A stretch of 39,584 bases of DNA from Campylobacter sp. US33a (GCF_004378855.1 NZ_RYYL01000007.1:1-39584), one strand, 5' to 3'; numbered from the stretch's first letter, positions 19,493 to 28,100 are shown. Notes: generated from the letters alone by a model not told the origin. A program made the numbers and translations.

Positions 19493-19515
19493 TAAATTTT
19501 CTTTTAGAAAATTTA
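19493..19515. terminator. Hairpin between tRNA-Ser and tRNA-Ala
   Basis: A 10-bp stem TAAATTTTCT (19493-19502) with AGAAAATTTA (19506-19515) and a TTT loop. It may end the tRNA-Ser transcript on the minus strand; the following GGCATAATTACAC could then be the promoter of the Ala-Val pair. The stem is purely AT-rich apart from one pair, so the call is weak. Confidence 0.35.
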
Positions 19516-19552
19516 AAGAACTATTAACTTTAATAATAAAATTTTTGATCTA

Positions 19553-19640
19553 TGGCAGACAGGAAGGGATTCGAACCCTCGAAAGCTTGCACTTTACACG
19601 CGTTCCAGGCGTGCTCCTTCAACCGCTCGGACACCTGTCT
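19553..19640 (-). tRNA. tRNA-Ser(GGA)
   Basis: An 88-nt minus-strand tRNA with the long variable arm of tRNA-Ser: acceptor AGACAGG with CCTGTCT, anticodon stem CACGC/GCGTG with loop CTGGAAC (GGA), variable arm TAAAGTGCAAGCTTTC, T arm GGGTTCGAATCCC and encoded CCA. Confidence 0.96.
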
Positions 19641-19718
19641 AAAATAAAATCTGCATTATATCCAACAAAAGCTTTAAATAAAATTTTTTAAAATCAGAAA
19701 AATTTTAGTAAAAAATAG

Positions 19719-19724
19719 TATAAT
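19719..19724 (+). promoter_or_regulatory. -10 element for tRNA-Met
   Basis: A perfect TATAAT lies 51 nt before the mature 5' end of tRNA-Met, which would give a leader of about 45 nt to be removed by processing. No other hexamer closer to the gene is as good. Confidence 0.5.
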
Positions 19725-19775
19725 TTCGATTTTACTCCTTTAAAATTTCTACATTTTATGTATATGTAGAATTTT

Positions 19776-19852
19776 GTCAGGGTAGCTCAGCTGGTTAGAG
19801 CGCTGGTCTCATAAGCCGGAGGTCGGGAGTTCAAGTCTCCCCCTTGACACCA
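19776..19852 (+). tRNA. tRNA-Met(CAT), probably elongator
   Basis: A 77-nt plus-strand cloverleaf: acceptor GTCAGGG with CCTTGAC, D arm GTAGCTCAGCTGGTTAGAGC, anticodon stem CTGGT/GCCGG with loop CTCATAA (CAT), T arm GGGAGTTCAAGTCTCCC and encoded CCA. It lacks the unpaired 5' end of initiator tRNA. A lysidine-modified tRNA-Ile with CAT cannot be excluded by eye. Confidence 0.9.
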
Positions 19853-19974
19853 TTCATAAATTATTGCTAGCAAGTATTTTAATAAGAATTTAATAGCACA
19901 GAACAAAAATTATTTTATAGATATAGAGTTTATTTGGTGATTTATATTTTTGTTTTTAAATATGAATTAAGCAT

Positions 19975-20002
19975 AAATAGCAAGATGAAAATCTTGCTAT
20001 TT
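19975..20002. terminator. Terminator hairpin after actP
   Basis: A perfect 12-bp stem AAATAGCAAGAT / ATCTTGCTATTT around a GAAA loop (19987-19990), ending 2 bp from the actP stop codon. It should end the yjcH-actP transcript from the right and could also stop read-through from tRNA-Met on the plus strand. Confidence 0.75.
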
Positions 20003-20004
20003 GT

Positions 20005-21654
20005 TTAATGTGCCACAGCTTCACTTATGCCAATCCCACTTTGTGCTCTGAAATTTTGTGCTTCAAAGCCTTCTTTATCTATCTTAGCCCTCTTAGATTT
20101 ATCCAATTTAGAAATGATATAAATCAAAATAAAGGTTAAAGGCATAGAAAATAAAGCTGGATGATCATAAGGAAAAATTGCCTCGCTAAAGCCAAAACTT
20201 TTTATCCAAATACTAGGACTTAAAAGCACCAGCACTACAACAACAATAAGCCCAATAAGCCCACCCCAAAAAGCTCCTTTAGTTGTAAGATTTTTCCAAT
20301 AAAGACAAAGCAAAAGTATAGGAAAATTCACGCTCGCAGCAATAGCAAAAGCAAGTCCTACTGTAAAGGCAACATTTTGATTTTCAAAAATAATCCCTAC
20401 AAGTATGGCTAAAATTCCTATGCAAATGGTAGCTATTTTAGTTACTCTAAGTTCTTGTTTAGCATCGCATTCTCCATTTTTGCAAACATTGACAAATAAA
20501 TCATGACTTATCGCTCCAGCTCCTGAAATGGTAAGTCCTGCAACAACAGCTAAAATCGTTGCAAAAGCCACAGCTGAAATAAAGCCTAAAAATACACTAC
20601 CACCTAAAACTTCAGCTAGTAATACAGCAACCATATTGGTTATGCCATTAAAGCTTCCATCTGGGTTAGTAAATTGCGGATTTCCTAACAAAAGCGCAAT
20701 AGCACCAAAACCTATAATAAAGGTTAAAATATAAAAATATCCTATCAAAGTTGTTGCATAAAATGCTGATTTTCTAGCTTCTTTAGCATTTTTTACTGTA
20801 AAAAATCTCATTAAAATATGAGGCAAACCTGCTGTGCCAAACATTAAAGCAAGTCCCAAAGATACAGCCGAAACTGTATCAGGTAAAAAAGTCCCTGGTT
20901 TCATAATGCTTGCACCTTTTGCATGATGTGATATGGCAAGCTCAAAATAGTATTTTAAATCAAATTTAGTTAAGTAAAGCACCATTATAGCCATAAAAGT
21001 TGCACCGCTTAAAAGTAAAATGGCTTTGATGATTTGTACCCAAGTTGTTGCATGCATACCGCCAAAAACAACATAAAGTATGATTAAAATTCCCACCAAA
21101 ACAACAGCAAAAGTATAAGGAAGTCCAAAAAGAACTTGTATAAGTTGTCCCGCCCCTACCATTTGAGCGATCAAATAAAATACTATAACACTTAAAGCTG
21201 AGACGGCAGATAAAATTCTTATAGGTTTGGCATCAAGTCTATAAGCGGTAATATCAGCAAATGTGAATTTTCCAAGATTTCTAAGCTTTTCAGCAATTAA
21301 AAATAAAACGATAGGCCAGCCTACTAAAAAACCTATAGAATAAATTAAACCATCAAAACCATTGGTAAAAATAAGAGCAATGATACCTAAAAAACTTGCC
21401 GCACTCATATAATCACCCGCAATAGCTATGCCATTTTGTGCGCCTGTGATATTTCCTCCAGCTGTGTAAAAACCGCTTGCAGATTGACTTTTTTTGTTAG
21501 AATAATAAGTAATAAAAAGTGTAAATAATACAAAAGCTACAAACATTGAAATGGCTATAGGATTAAGCTCGGCTTTTTTTACCCCATTTAAATCAATAGA
21601 TGCTGCTTGACAAAAAGATAATAAAGTGCCTAAAATAATTACTATTTTTTTCAT
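20005..21654 (-). CDS. actP: ActP-like sodium/acetate symporter (SSS family)
   Basis: Integral membrane solute:sodium symporter, 549 aa, with about 13-14 hydrophobic helices. The N-terminus is signal-like ([17 protein letters not shown]), as in ActP of Escherichia coli. Family features include [29 protein letters not shown] near residues 62-90 and [14 protein letters not shown] near the middle. It overlaps the upstream DUF485 gene by 4 nt, and the yjcH-actP pairing is the usual one for acetate or related monocarboxylate uptake. The exact substrate is inferred from that pairing. Confidence 0.87.
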   Translation of the reverse strand: MKKIVIILGTLLSFCQAASIDLNGVKKAELNPIAISMFVAFVLFTLFITYYSNKKSQSASGFYTAGGNITGAQNGIAIAGDYMSAASFLGIIALIFTNGFDGLIYSIGFLVGWPIVLFLIAEKLRNLGKFTFADITAYRLDAKPIRILSAVSALSVIVFYLIAQMVGAGQLIQVLFGLPYTFAVVLVGILIILYVVFGGMHATTWVQIIKAILLLSGATFMAIMVLYLTKFDLKYYFELAISHHAKGASIMKPGTFLPDTVSAVSLGLALMFGTAGLPHILMRFFTVKNAKEARKSAFYATTLIGYFYILTFIIGFGAIALLLGNPQFTNPDGSFNGITNMVAVLLAEVLGGSVFLGFISAVAFATILAVVAGLTISGAGAISHDLFVNVCKNGECDAKQELRVTKIATICIGILAILVGIIFENQNVAFTVGLAFAIAASVNFPILLLCLYWKNLTTKGAFWGGLIGLIVVVVLVLLSPSIWIKSFGFSEAIFPYDHPALFSMPLTFILIYIISKLDKSKRAKIDKEGFEAQNFRAQSGIGISEAVAH

Positions 21655-22016
21655 TGAGTCTCCTTTTGAGTATAGCTTAATTCTCCATTTTGAAGATGTT
21701 TTGTAAGATTGTTATTTTCTAAATCTTTTAAAAGCTCTTCTTGATTTTTGTCTAAATATTGATTTGCAATGAAAGTATAAAATCCTGTAACTATTATACA
21801 CAATGCGATAATAAATATACCGCACACTATACCTAAAGTAACAGAACTGCTTCCTAAACGATAGCCTAAAATATCAGGAAAAGCACCTACACTAAAGATA
21901 AAAGCGTAATAACAAATTAATACAGCCAAAGATAGCAACAAGGAAATTTTATTTCTAAAAGAAACAAAATTTCTAAATCTTGATAAAGATTGTTTTTGAT
22001 TTTGATTCAATTCCAT
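21651..22016 (-). CDS. yjcH: DUF485 membrane protein, ActP partner (YjcH-like)
   Basis: Small inner-membrane protein of 121 aa with two transmembrane helices (about 31-52 and 65-91) separated by a short loop containing [14 protein letters not shown], and charged ends. This is the DUF485 layout found in front of actP in many bacteria. The ATG has AAGGAG 7 nt upstream, and the stop overlaps the actP start by 4 nt. Function is not established; it probably aids the symporter. A TTATAT hexamer at 22050-22045 (minus) is a possible -10. Confidence 0.8.
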   Translation of the reverse strand: MELNQNQKQSLSRFRNFVSFRNKISLLLSLAVLICYYAFIFSVGAFPDILGYRLGSSSVTLGIVCGIFIIALCIIVTGFYTFIANQYLDKNQEELLKDLENNNLTKHLQNGELSYTQKETQ

Positions 22017-22177
22017 AATTTCTCCTTATAGTTTGATGTTAAAAATATAACAAAAAAGTGACTTTATAATATAATTTTTATGTAATATTTTTCATAATTT
22101 AAAAATTTATAGGACAAAAAGTAACATATCATATATAGTGAGTATTTTTTACACATAATATCATAAAAGATATTTTA

Positions 22178-22219
22178 TTGATTAAAGTCAATGAATTTAA
22201 TTCTATTTTTTTCTAAAAT
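22178..22219 (+). promoter_or_regulatory. Crp/Fnr-type operator and -10 of cgb
   Basis: TTGAT-TAAA-GTCAA (22178-22191) is an inverted repeat close to the FNR site TTGAT-N4-ATCAA. TAAAAT (22214-22219) is a likely -10. The predicted start at about 22226 puts the centre of the repeat (22184.5) at -41.5, the class II activator position. In C. jejuni, cgb is activated by the Crp/Fnr-family regulator NssR, whose site as I recall is TTAAC-N4-GTTAA, so the half site here differs. Confidence 0.6.
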
Positions 22220-22251
22220 GCAAATTTTAATTTCAAAAATAAAGGAAAAAT

Positions 22252-22677
22252 ATGACTCAAGAACAAATAAAAATCATCAAAGATTGTGTGCCGATTTTAC
22301 AAAAAAGCGGAGAGGATTTAACTAAGGAATTTTATAAAATTTTATTTTCTGATTATCCCGAAGTAAAACCTATGTTTAATATGGAAAAGCAAGCTTCAGG
22401 AGAACAACCAAAGGCTTTAGCAATGGCGATTTTAATGGCGGCTAAAAATGTAGAAAATTTAGAAAATATGAGAAATTTTGTAGATAAAATCGCCATCACT
22501 CATGTAAATTTAGGCGTAAAAGAAGAGCATTATCCTATAGTTGGAATTTGCCTTTTAAAAGCAATTAAAAATCTTTTAAATCCAAGCGAAGAAGTGCTTA
22601 AAGCTTGGGAGATAGCTTATGAAAAAATTGCTAAATTTTATATAGATATAGAAAAAAATCTTTATGAGAAAAAATGA
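22252..22677 (+). CDS. cgb: Cgb, single-domain globin for nitric oxide defence
   Basis: A 141-aa single-domain haemoglobin of the Vgb/flavohaemoglobin-globin class, without a reductase domain. Recognisable parts are the N-terminal MTQEQIKIIKDCVPIL, the CD-corner PEVKPMFNMEKQASGEQPKALAMAIL and the proximal histidine in ITHVNLGVKEEHYPIVG. The protein closely resembles C. jejuni Cgb, which removes nitric oxide. The ATG follows AAAGGA. A Crp/Fnr-type site centred about -41.5 suggests activation by nitrosative stress or low oxygen. It is divergent from the yjcH-actP operon. Confidence 0.93.
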   Translation: MTQEQIKIIKDCVPILQKSGEDLTKEFYKILFSDYPEVKPMFNMEKQASGEQPKALAMAILMAAKNVENLENMRNFVDKIAITHVNLGVKEEHYPIVGICLLKAIKNLLNPSEEVLKAWEIAYEKIAKFYIDIEKNLYEKK

Positions 22678-22701
22678 TTTTAGTGGAATTTTCCACTAAA
22701 A
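22678..22701. repeat. Inverted repeat after cgb
   Basis: A perfect 24-bp palindrome, TTTTAGTGGAA / TTCCACTAAAA with a TT centre, directly after the cgb stop codon. On the plus strand it is followed by A residues rather than T, so it is not a textbook intrinsic terminator, although it may still stabilise or end the cgb transcript. Confidence 0.5.
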
Positions 22702-22759
22702 AAACTCTATCATTTTTTGCTTTAAAATAGATAATATTTTAATTAAAAAAGGAGTAAAA

Positions 22760-23038
22760 ATGCAAAAACAATATCACAAAGTGTATAGTTTAGAAGAAAG
22801 CCTTGTGATACTTAAAAAATATAAAGATGATTTAACTAAAGAGCAATACGAGAATATTAAATCAAATATAGGAACTCACGCTATTGAAAGTATTTATCTT
22901 AATGAGTTGGATATTATTATGTTAGTTAAAAGAAATGTATATGGTTTAAGTGCTGATGAAATCATCGCTGAATACAAAGAAAAAGGATTTGTAGAATATG
23001 AAAGAAATATCACTCAAACCGAGCAATCAAATTCCTAG
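22760..23038 (+). CDS. Small protein of unknown function
   Basis: I do not recognise this 92-aa protein. It is soluble and charged, with predicted helices and no membrane segment, signal peptide or cysteine. It begins MQKQYHKVYSLEESLVILKK and contains LSADEIIAEYKEKGFVEYERN. A clear AAGGAG site lies 8 nt before the ATG, which supports it as a real gene. A TTTAAAATAGATAAT tract upstream offers a -10. Its last 29 nt overlap the convergent ABC exporter gene. Confidence 0.7.
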   Translation: MQKQYHKVYSLEESLVILKKYKDDLTKEQYENIKSNIGTHAIESIYLNELDIIMLVKRNVYGLSADEIIAEYKEKGFVEYERNITQTEQSNS

Positions 23039-24647
23039 CTTTCTCCTTGATATTTTCACCTTTTAACTCGCTAATCTCGCCATTTTGTGCCAAGAAAATT
23101 CTATCCGCACTATCAAAATACGCATCATCATGTGTGATAGCAAAGATCGTTTTACCTTGCTCTTTTAACAAAGGCAAAAGCTTTTTATAAAAAAATCTTC
23201 TAAAAACCGGATCTTGATCAGCTGCCCATTCATCTAAAATCAATATATCTCGTTTTTCTAACAAAGCTATAAACATAGCCAAGCGTTTTCTTTGTCCTGT
23301 GGAAAGTTTTGTAGTGGTGATTTTGTGATCTTTGATATCTGTTTTTTCATAAAGCTCTAAAAATTCAAGCCAATATTTTATCTCTTCTTCGCTTGCAAAA
23401 TTATCATTTTCTAAGGTTTGAGTAAAGAGATGAAAATCACTAAAAATCGCAGTAATCAAACTTTGATATTTGACTAAATTTGAAGAATCAATTTTTTGAT
23501 CATCTAAATAAATTTCGCCTTCTTTTGGACTTATAAGCCCCGCTAAAAGCATGGAAAAAGTGGATTTTCCACTGCCATTTTTTCCGATTAAAAAAATGAG
23601 TTCGCCTTTGTGAATTTCTAAACTTGTGGGTTTGAGTGAGAATTTTTCATTATATGAAAAAGCAACTTTATCAAAACGAATGTTTTGCCAGTATTCTTTG
23701 TTGCTATGGAGTGTAAAATTTTGTTCGAAATTTTCTAATTCAAGTTTTGCGATTTTATCTAGGGCTATTTTTGCTAGGATTAAAGTAGGAAAAGAGCCTA
23801 TCATCGCCACCAAAGGTGTTCGTAAAAAAAGTATTGATAAAGCTATGGTTGTCGCATTTTCAATGCTCGTCCAAGAAAAATGCAAAGAAAAATAAAATTC
23901 AAGCCCTACAAGTGCTAGCAAAGCTATATTTGTCCAATTGTTTGATAAATTATGTAAAATGTTAGCAATGGTTGAATTTCGCTTTTTATTTTTCGCATTT
24001 TTTTCAAATTCAAACTCATAATAATGCTTTGCCCTAAAGCGATTTAAAATGAGCTCTCTGTGCCCATCAAGGATATTTTGATAGTTATTTTGTAAAGCAT
24101 CGTCATTTTCCCTTGCATTTTTGAAGTATTTATAGACTTTCATCATTAAAAAATTATTGCTTAAAAAAACAAAAATGATCCAAATCAAGCAGATTGCAAA
24201 AATTTTAGGCGAAAGATAGCAAAGATAAACGCAAGTGCAAAGGATTAAAATGCTCGATTGTATAAATTCAGGAAATCTTAAAAGCCCAAAAGAAACATTT
24301 CTAACATCACTTCCTAAAGATGCTAGAAGCTTTGCTTTACCAATTTGCGAAATTTTAGACATACTTGTATCTAAAATTTGTTTTACAACGCGTTTTTGCA
24401 TAGAAAAAATGAAATTTTGTCCAAATATACTTAAAGAAATTTCTACAAAAATGGAGCTTAGAAAAAATACAATCAGCAAGGCTAAGAAATAAAAAATAAA
24501 TATGCCTTCATTGGAATTAGCTTTTAAAAGATATTCGTTGATAAATACCAAAACAAGCACACCTAAAATGCTTGTAAATATGCTAAATGATAGGAAAAAA
24601 AAGATTTTGAATTTATTGTTTTTTAAAAGTTCTAATATAAAATTCAT
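23010..24647 (-). CDS. ABC exporter of the PvdE/YojI (cyclic peptide) family
   Basis: Fused membrane domain and ATPase, 545 aa. About six helices occupy residues 10-290. The ATPase has Walker A GKNGSGKST (355-363), the signature LSTGQRKR (448-455) and the Walker B region ILDEWAADQDP (470-480). DEWAADQDP together with LSTGQRKR is characteristic of the cyclic-peptide/siderophore exporters PvdE and SyrD and the microcin J25 exporter YojI. In C. jejuni a similar gene (Cj1587c, as I recall) also lies next to cgb. The transported substrate is unknown; no peptide precursor or synthetase is visible here. Confidence 0.85.
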   Translation of the reverse strand: MNFILELLKNNKFKIFFFLSFSIFTSILGVLVLVFINEYLLKANSNEGIFIFYFLALLIVFFLSSIFVEISLSIFGQNFIFSMQKRVVKQILDTSMSKISQIGKAKLLASLGSDVRNVSFGLLRFPEFIQSSILILCTCVYLCYLSPKIFAICLIWIIFVFLSNNFLMMKVYKYFKNARENDDALQNNYQNILDGHRELILNRFRAKHYYEFEFEKNAKNKKRNSTIANILHNLSNNWTNIALLALVGLEFYFSLHFSWTSIENATTIALSILFLRTPLVAMIGSFPTLILAKIALDKIAKLELENFEQNFTLHSNKEYWQNIRFDKVAFSYNEKFSLKPTSLEIHKGELIFLIGKNGSGKSTFSMLLAGLISPKEGEIYLDDQKIDSSNLVKYQSLITAIFSDFHLFTQTLENDNFASEEEIKYWLEFLELYEKTDIKDHKITTTKLSTGQRKRLAMFIALLEKRDILILDEWAADQDPVFRRFFYKKLLPLLKEQGKTIFAITHDDAYFDSADRIFLAQNGEISELKGENIKEKARNLIARFE

Positions 24648-24725
24648 AAAAAGTCCTAAAAATTTAAAATAAAATTTATATTTTAATATTTATTATCAAA
24701 ATTTACAATGATTTTAAGGTAAAAA

Positions 24726-25715
24726 ATGAAAAATTTTTATATGAATTTAGCTTTAAATGAAGCGTGGAAATATCAGTTTTTAACTTATCCAAATCCTGCT
24801 GTGGGCTGTGTTATTTTAGATAAAAACGGACAAATTCTAAGTATAAAAGCCCACGAGAAGGCTGGGTGTGCTCATGCTGAATTAAATGCCATTGCCGTAG
24901 CTTTAAAAAGCTTAAAACCTGAATTTTCTTTACCCACTAATGCAAATGATTTGCATGAATTTATTTTAAAAAATCATCAAAATTTATTAAACAGAGCAGT
25001 AGCTTTTGTAACGCTAGAATCTTGTGCGCATCAAGGTAAAACCCCACCTTGTGTGAAACTTTTTACTGAACTTGGTTTTAAAAAAGTGTATATTAGCATA
25101 AAAGATGAGAATAAAATCGCTAGTGGTGGAGTGGAAATTTTACGAAAAAATGGTGTGGAAGTTGAAGTTGGTGTGTTAGAGAGTGAGGGAAGAAAATTAT
25201 TAATGCCTTTTTTAAAATGGCAAAAAGGACAATTTAAACTCTTTAAACTTGCTTTGAGTATGAACGGTTCACCTTTTGGAAAAATTATCAGCAATGAAGC
25301 AAGCAGAACTTATGCGCATAAGATAAGATCTGTGCTTGATTTACTTGTGGTGGGTGGGGAAACGATAAGAAAGGATAAACCCATTTTAGATGCGAGACTT
25401 TCTCAGGGAAAAGCGCCAAATCTTTGTATTTTAACACGCAAGAAATTAGAAAGCTTTGATCAAAATTTAGCATTTTTTAAAGTGCCAAATCGTCAAATTT
25501 TTACTCAAATTCCAAAAGAAGCCAAATTTATTATGTATGAAGGTGGGGAGAATTTCTTAAAATTACTAAAAGATGAAATGGATATGTTTTTGATTTTTCA
25601 TAATTCTAAATTTAGAGGCGATAAAAATTTAAATATGGATTTAGAATTTAATCCTTTGCATAGAACTTTTTTTGATGAGGATATTTGCGGATTTTATACT
25701 TTAGCAAGATCTTAG
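24726..25715 (+). CDS. ribD: RibD, riboflavin biosynthesis deaminase/reductase
   Basis: Bifunctional enzyme of riboflavin synthesis, 329 aa: an N-terminal deaminase and a C-terminal reductase acting on the pyrimidine intermediate. The zinc site is H50-A-E52 in CAHAELNAI with C100 and C109 in ESCAHQGKTPPC. The usual motif reads EPCSH, so Pro is replaced by Ser here, and about 20 extra residues lie before it. The reductase half begins near residue 165 (FKLFKLALSMNG), shorter than in E. coli. A TACAAT -10 (24704-24709) and an AAGG site close to the ATG imply a very short leader. No FMN riboswitch is seen. Confidence 0.9.
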   Translation: MKNFYMNLALNEAWKYQFLTYPNPAVGCVILDKNGQILSIKAHEKAGCAHAELNAIAVALKSLKPEFSLPTNANDLHEFILKNHQNLLNRAVAFVTLESCAHQGKTPPCVKLFTELGFKKVYISIKDENKIASGGVEILRKNGVEVEVGVLESEGRKLLMPFLKWQKGQFKLFKLALSMNGSPFGKIISNEASRTYAHKIRSVLDLLVVGGETIRKDKPILDARLSQGKAPNLCILTRKKLESFDQNLAFFKVPNRQIFTQIPKEAKFIMYEGGENFLKLLKDEMDMFLIFHNSKFRGDKNLNMDLEFNPLHRTFFDEDICGFYTLARS

Positions 25716-25722
25716 TCTTGCT

Positions 25723-25965
25723 TTATTCTACAACGATATCGTTTTTAATGCCTTCGAAGATTTTATCTCCGATACCATTGATTTTTTTGATATCTTCAAT
25801 GCTAGTGAAATTTTGATCTTTTCGGTATTCTAAGATCGCTTTTGCTTTTGCATCTCCAATGCCTTTAAGGGTTTTTAACTCTTCAAGTGTTGCTGTATTG
25901 ATATTAATAGCAGCAAAGACAAAACCTACCATACAAAATAATAAAAAGAAAATCTTTCTCATCAC
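25723..25965 (-). CDS. ComEA-like helix-hairpin-helix DNA-binding protein
   Basis: An exported 80-aa protein with a signal peptide (MMRKIFFLLFCMVGFVFA) and a ComEA-type helix-hairpin-helix pair: ININTATLEELKTLKGIGDAKAKAILEYR followed by IEDIKKINGIGDKIFEGIK. C. jejuni has a matching small protein (Cj0011c, as I recall) that contributes to natural transformation by binding DNA in the periplasm. It should act with the Cts system encoded at the right end of this window. It follows bioA on the same strand after a 128-bp gap and converges with ribD. Confidence 0.85.
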   Translation of the reverse strand: MMRKIFFLLFCMVGFVFAAININTATLEELKTLKGIGDAKAKAILEYRKDQNFTSIEDIKKINGIGDKIFEGIKNDIVVE

Positions 25966-25980
25966 TTCTCCTTTAAAATA

Positions 25981-26013
25981 AAGTTAAAATATCATTATGA
26001 ATAAATTTAACTT
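25981..26013. repeat. Inverted repeat upstream of the comEA-like gene
   Basis: AAGTTAAA (25981-25988) and TTTAACTT (26006-26013) form an 8-bp inverted repeat with a 17-nt spacer, immediately upstream of the ComEA-like start. It may be an operator or nothing; the arms are AT-rich. Confidence 0.25.
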
Positions 26014-26093
26014 AATACCCACTTTCTAAAAAAGAATAATGATAAAAATAATAAAAAATGTTACTTTTTTGTTATTTTACTGTTTTTGAAATT

Positions 26094-27380
26094 CTAAAAT
26101 TCATTAAAAATATTTTCCAAAGCATTAACAACATAACAAATTTCTTCTTCTTTGATAATATAAGGGGGCATAAAATAAATGGTATTTCCCAAAGGTCTTA
26201 ACAAAAGCCCTTTTTCTAAAGCTTTTTGAAATACAAAAAGTCCTGCTCTTGAATGTTTGCTTTTTAAAATATCAAAGGCGTAGATCATTCCTTTTTGTCT
26301 GAAATTTCCTAAAAATTCAAACTGTTTTAGTCTTGAAAATTCTTTTTTGATAAAAAGGGATAAAATTTTGTTTTTTTCTATAATATTTTCATTTTCAAAA
26401 ATATCAAACGTAGCATTTGCAGCAGCGCAAGCTAGGGTATTTCCCGTATAACTGTGAGAATGTAAAAAAGCTTTTTGTTCTTCATAAGGCGCATAAAAAG
26501 CATTATAAATCTCATCCTTTGTAACTACAACAGATAAAGGCATATAGCCGCCCGTAATTCCTTTTGAAAGGCATAAAAAATCTGGTACAATGTCACATTG
26601 CTCTAAAGCAAATAATGTCCCACTACGCCCAAATCCAACCGCAATTTCATCAAAAATAATATCAATTCCAAATTCTTTACATAGTTTACAAGCTTCATTA
26701 ATAAACTCTGCTTCATACATATGCATATTTCCTGCACATTGAATTAAGGGTTCAAGAATAAATGCGCAAATTTGTTCTCCTTGGGTGTTTAACAAATTTT
26801 TAAGAGCTTGCAATTCTTCACTAAAATCGCTACTTTTTGGCACAGGGGTGCTAAGACATTCTAAAAGTAAAGGCGTATAGGTTTTTTTATAAAGTTCCAC
26901 ATCTCCAATGCTTAATGCACCCAAAGTTTCTCCATGATAAGAATTGCTTAAAGAAAGAAATTTCGTTCTTTTAGTGTCTTTTTTATTAAGATGGCAATGA
27001 AAGCTCATTTTTAAAGCAACCTCTATAGCCGATGAGCCATTGTCTGCGTAAAAACATTTATTTAATTCCTTCGGCAAAAGCGCGCAAAGTCTTTTAGATA
27101 AAGAAATGATAGGCTCGTGTGTAAAGCCTGCTAAAATAACATGTTCTAAATTTTCTAGTTGTTCTTTAAGTTTTGCATTAATGTAATCATTGCTATGTCC
27201 AAAAAGATTTACCCACCATGAACCAATGCAATCTATATAAGAGTTAGAATTAAAATCATACAAATACACCCCTTTGCCTTTTTTAATGGGAATAAGAGGT
27301 AAATTTTCGTGATCTTTCATTTGAGTGCAAGGATGCCAGATGTGTTTAAGATCAAGTTCTTTAAGAGTGCGATTGTCCAT
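26094..27380 (-). CDS. bioA: BioA, adenosylmethionine-8-amino-7-oxononanoate aminotransferase
   Basis: PLP-dependent class III aminotransferase of biotin synthesis, 428 aa. It begins with the BioA-typical [12 protein letters not shown]. The PLP site includes [11 protein letters not shown] (D244) and the Schiff-base lysine K273 in [22 protein letters not shown] near residues 53-63 is also BioA-like. It reads leftward, divergent from dps across a 240-bp control region, and is not in an operon with other bio genes here. Confidence 0.93.
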   Translation of the reverse strand: MDNRTLKELDLKHIWHPCTQMKDHENLPLIPIKKGKGVYLYDFNSNSYIDCIGSWWVNLFGHSNDYINAKLKEQLENLEHVILAGFTHEPIISLSKRLCALLPKELNKCFYADNGSSAIEVALKMSFHCHLNKKDTKRTKFLSLSNSYHGETLGALSIGDVELYKKTYTPLLLECLSTPVPKSSDFSEELQALKNLLNTQGEQICAFILEPLIQCAGNMHMYEAEFINEACKLCKEFGIDIIFDEIAVGFGRSGTLFALEQCDIVPDFLCLSKGITGGYMPLSVVVTKDEIYNAFYAPYEEQKAFLHSHSYTGNTLACAAANATFDIFENENIIEKNKILSLFIKKEFSRLKQFEFLGNFRQKGMIYAFDILKSKHSRAGLFVFQKALEKGLLLRPLGNTIYFMPPYIIKEEEICYVVNALENIFNEF

Positions 27381-27558
27381 CGAAATTCCTTAGAAATTTT
27401 TATTAATTATAAATCAAAATTATAGGATTTAGTGTATTTTTGGATAAAAAAGCATTAAAGTTGAGTTTATTTGATAATAAATTAAAATCAAATATAAAAT
27501 TATAAAAGTTTGGAGTATAATAAAAGCATATTAAAGGTATAGATTGAAATATTAATTG

Positions 27559-27586
27559 ATAAAATTTATTAATTAATAAATTTTAT
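27559..27586. promoter_or_regulatory. 28-bp perfect palindrome over the dps -35 region
   Basis: The sequence from 27559 is ATAAAATTTATTAA followed by its exact reverse complement, with no spacer. It ends 2 bp before the dps -10 and covers the -35 position, where a repressor dimer would block RNA polymerase. The TTATTAATTAATAA core resembles PerR/Fur-family operators. Binding is inferred. Confidence 0.55.
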
Positions 27587-27594
27587 GCTATACT
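27586..27594 (+). promoter_or_regulatory. Extended -10 promoter of dps
   Basis: TGCTATACT is an extended -10 (TG-N-TATACT), with the hexamer at 27589-27594. The start would be at about 27601, leaving a 20-nt leader with AAAGGAG before the ATG. Confidence 0.65.
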
Positions 27595-27620
27595 TTTAAA
27601 AATCAAAAAAAGGAGATAAA

Positions 27621-28076
27621 ATGTCAGTAACAAAACAATTATTGCAAATGCAAGCGGATGCTCATCATTTATGGGTTAAATTTCATAATTATCATTGGAA
27701 TGTAAAAGGATTGCAATTTTTCTCTATCCATGAATACACTGAAAAAGCTTATGAAGAAATGGCTGAGCTTTTTGATGATTGTGCCGAAAGAGTATTGCAA
27801 CTCGGTGAGAAAGCTATAGTTTGTCAAAAAACTTTAATGGAACTTGCAAAAAGCCCAAAATTAGAGGATAAAAAAGATTGCTTTACTCCTATTGAAGTGA
27901 TAGAGCTTATCAAAAAAGATTATGAGTATCTTTTAGCTGAATTTAAAAAGCTAAATAGCGAAGCTGAAAAAGCTAGTGATACTACAACAGCAGCTTTTGC
28001 ACAAGAAAAAATTGCTAAGTATGAAAAAAGTCTTTGGATGCTTAGTTCAACTTTGCAAAATACTTGCAAAGCTTAA
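27621..28076 (+). CDS. dps: Dps, iron-storing DNA-protection ferritin
   Basis: A 151-aa miniferritin that forms a dodecamer, oxidises ferrous iron and protects against peroxide. The intersubunit ferroxidase ligands occur at the standard spacing: H25 in [11 protein letters not shown]37 in [13 protein letters not shown]41, D52 and E56 in [12 protein letters not shown]. It has a strong AAAGGAG site and an extended -10 promoter overlaid by a long palindrome, suggesting repression by a metal or peroxide sensor. A hairpin follows the stop codon. Confidence 0.94.
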   Translation: MSVTKQLLQMQADAHHLWVKFHNYHWNVKGLQFFSIHEYTEKAYEEMAELFDDCAERVLQLGEKAIVCQKTLMELAKSPKLEDKKDCFTPIEVIELIKKDYEYLLAEFKKLNSEAEKASDTTTAAFAQEKIAKYEKSLWMLSSTLQNTCKA

Positions 28077-28080
28077 ATTT

Positions 28081-28099
28081 GCGGAGCTACAAACTCCGC
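28081..28099 (+). terminator. Hairpin after dps, overlapping the next start
   Basis: GCGGAG (28081-28086) pairs with CTCCGC (28094-28099) around CTACAAA, followed by TATGATTTTT. This looks like an intrinsic terminator for dps, yet the ATG of the next gene (28101) lies in the T tract. Confidence 0.55.
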
Positions 28100-28100
28100 T

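Noticed and set aside
19488-19691. An open frame of 67 codons on the plus strand reading RQEGIRTLESLHF
   Set aside because: It is the antisense of tRNA-Ser(GGA) and its flanks, a well-known spurious protein.
24661-24725. Possible FMN riboswitch before ribD
   Set aside because: The -10 element lies about 16 nt from the ATG, leaving no room for an aptamer, and no conserved FMN-element sequence is seen.
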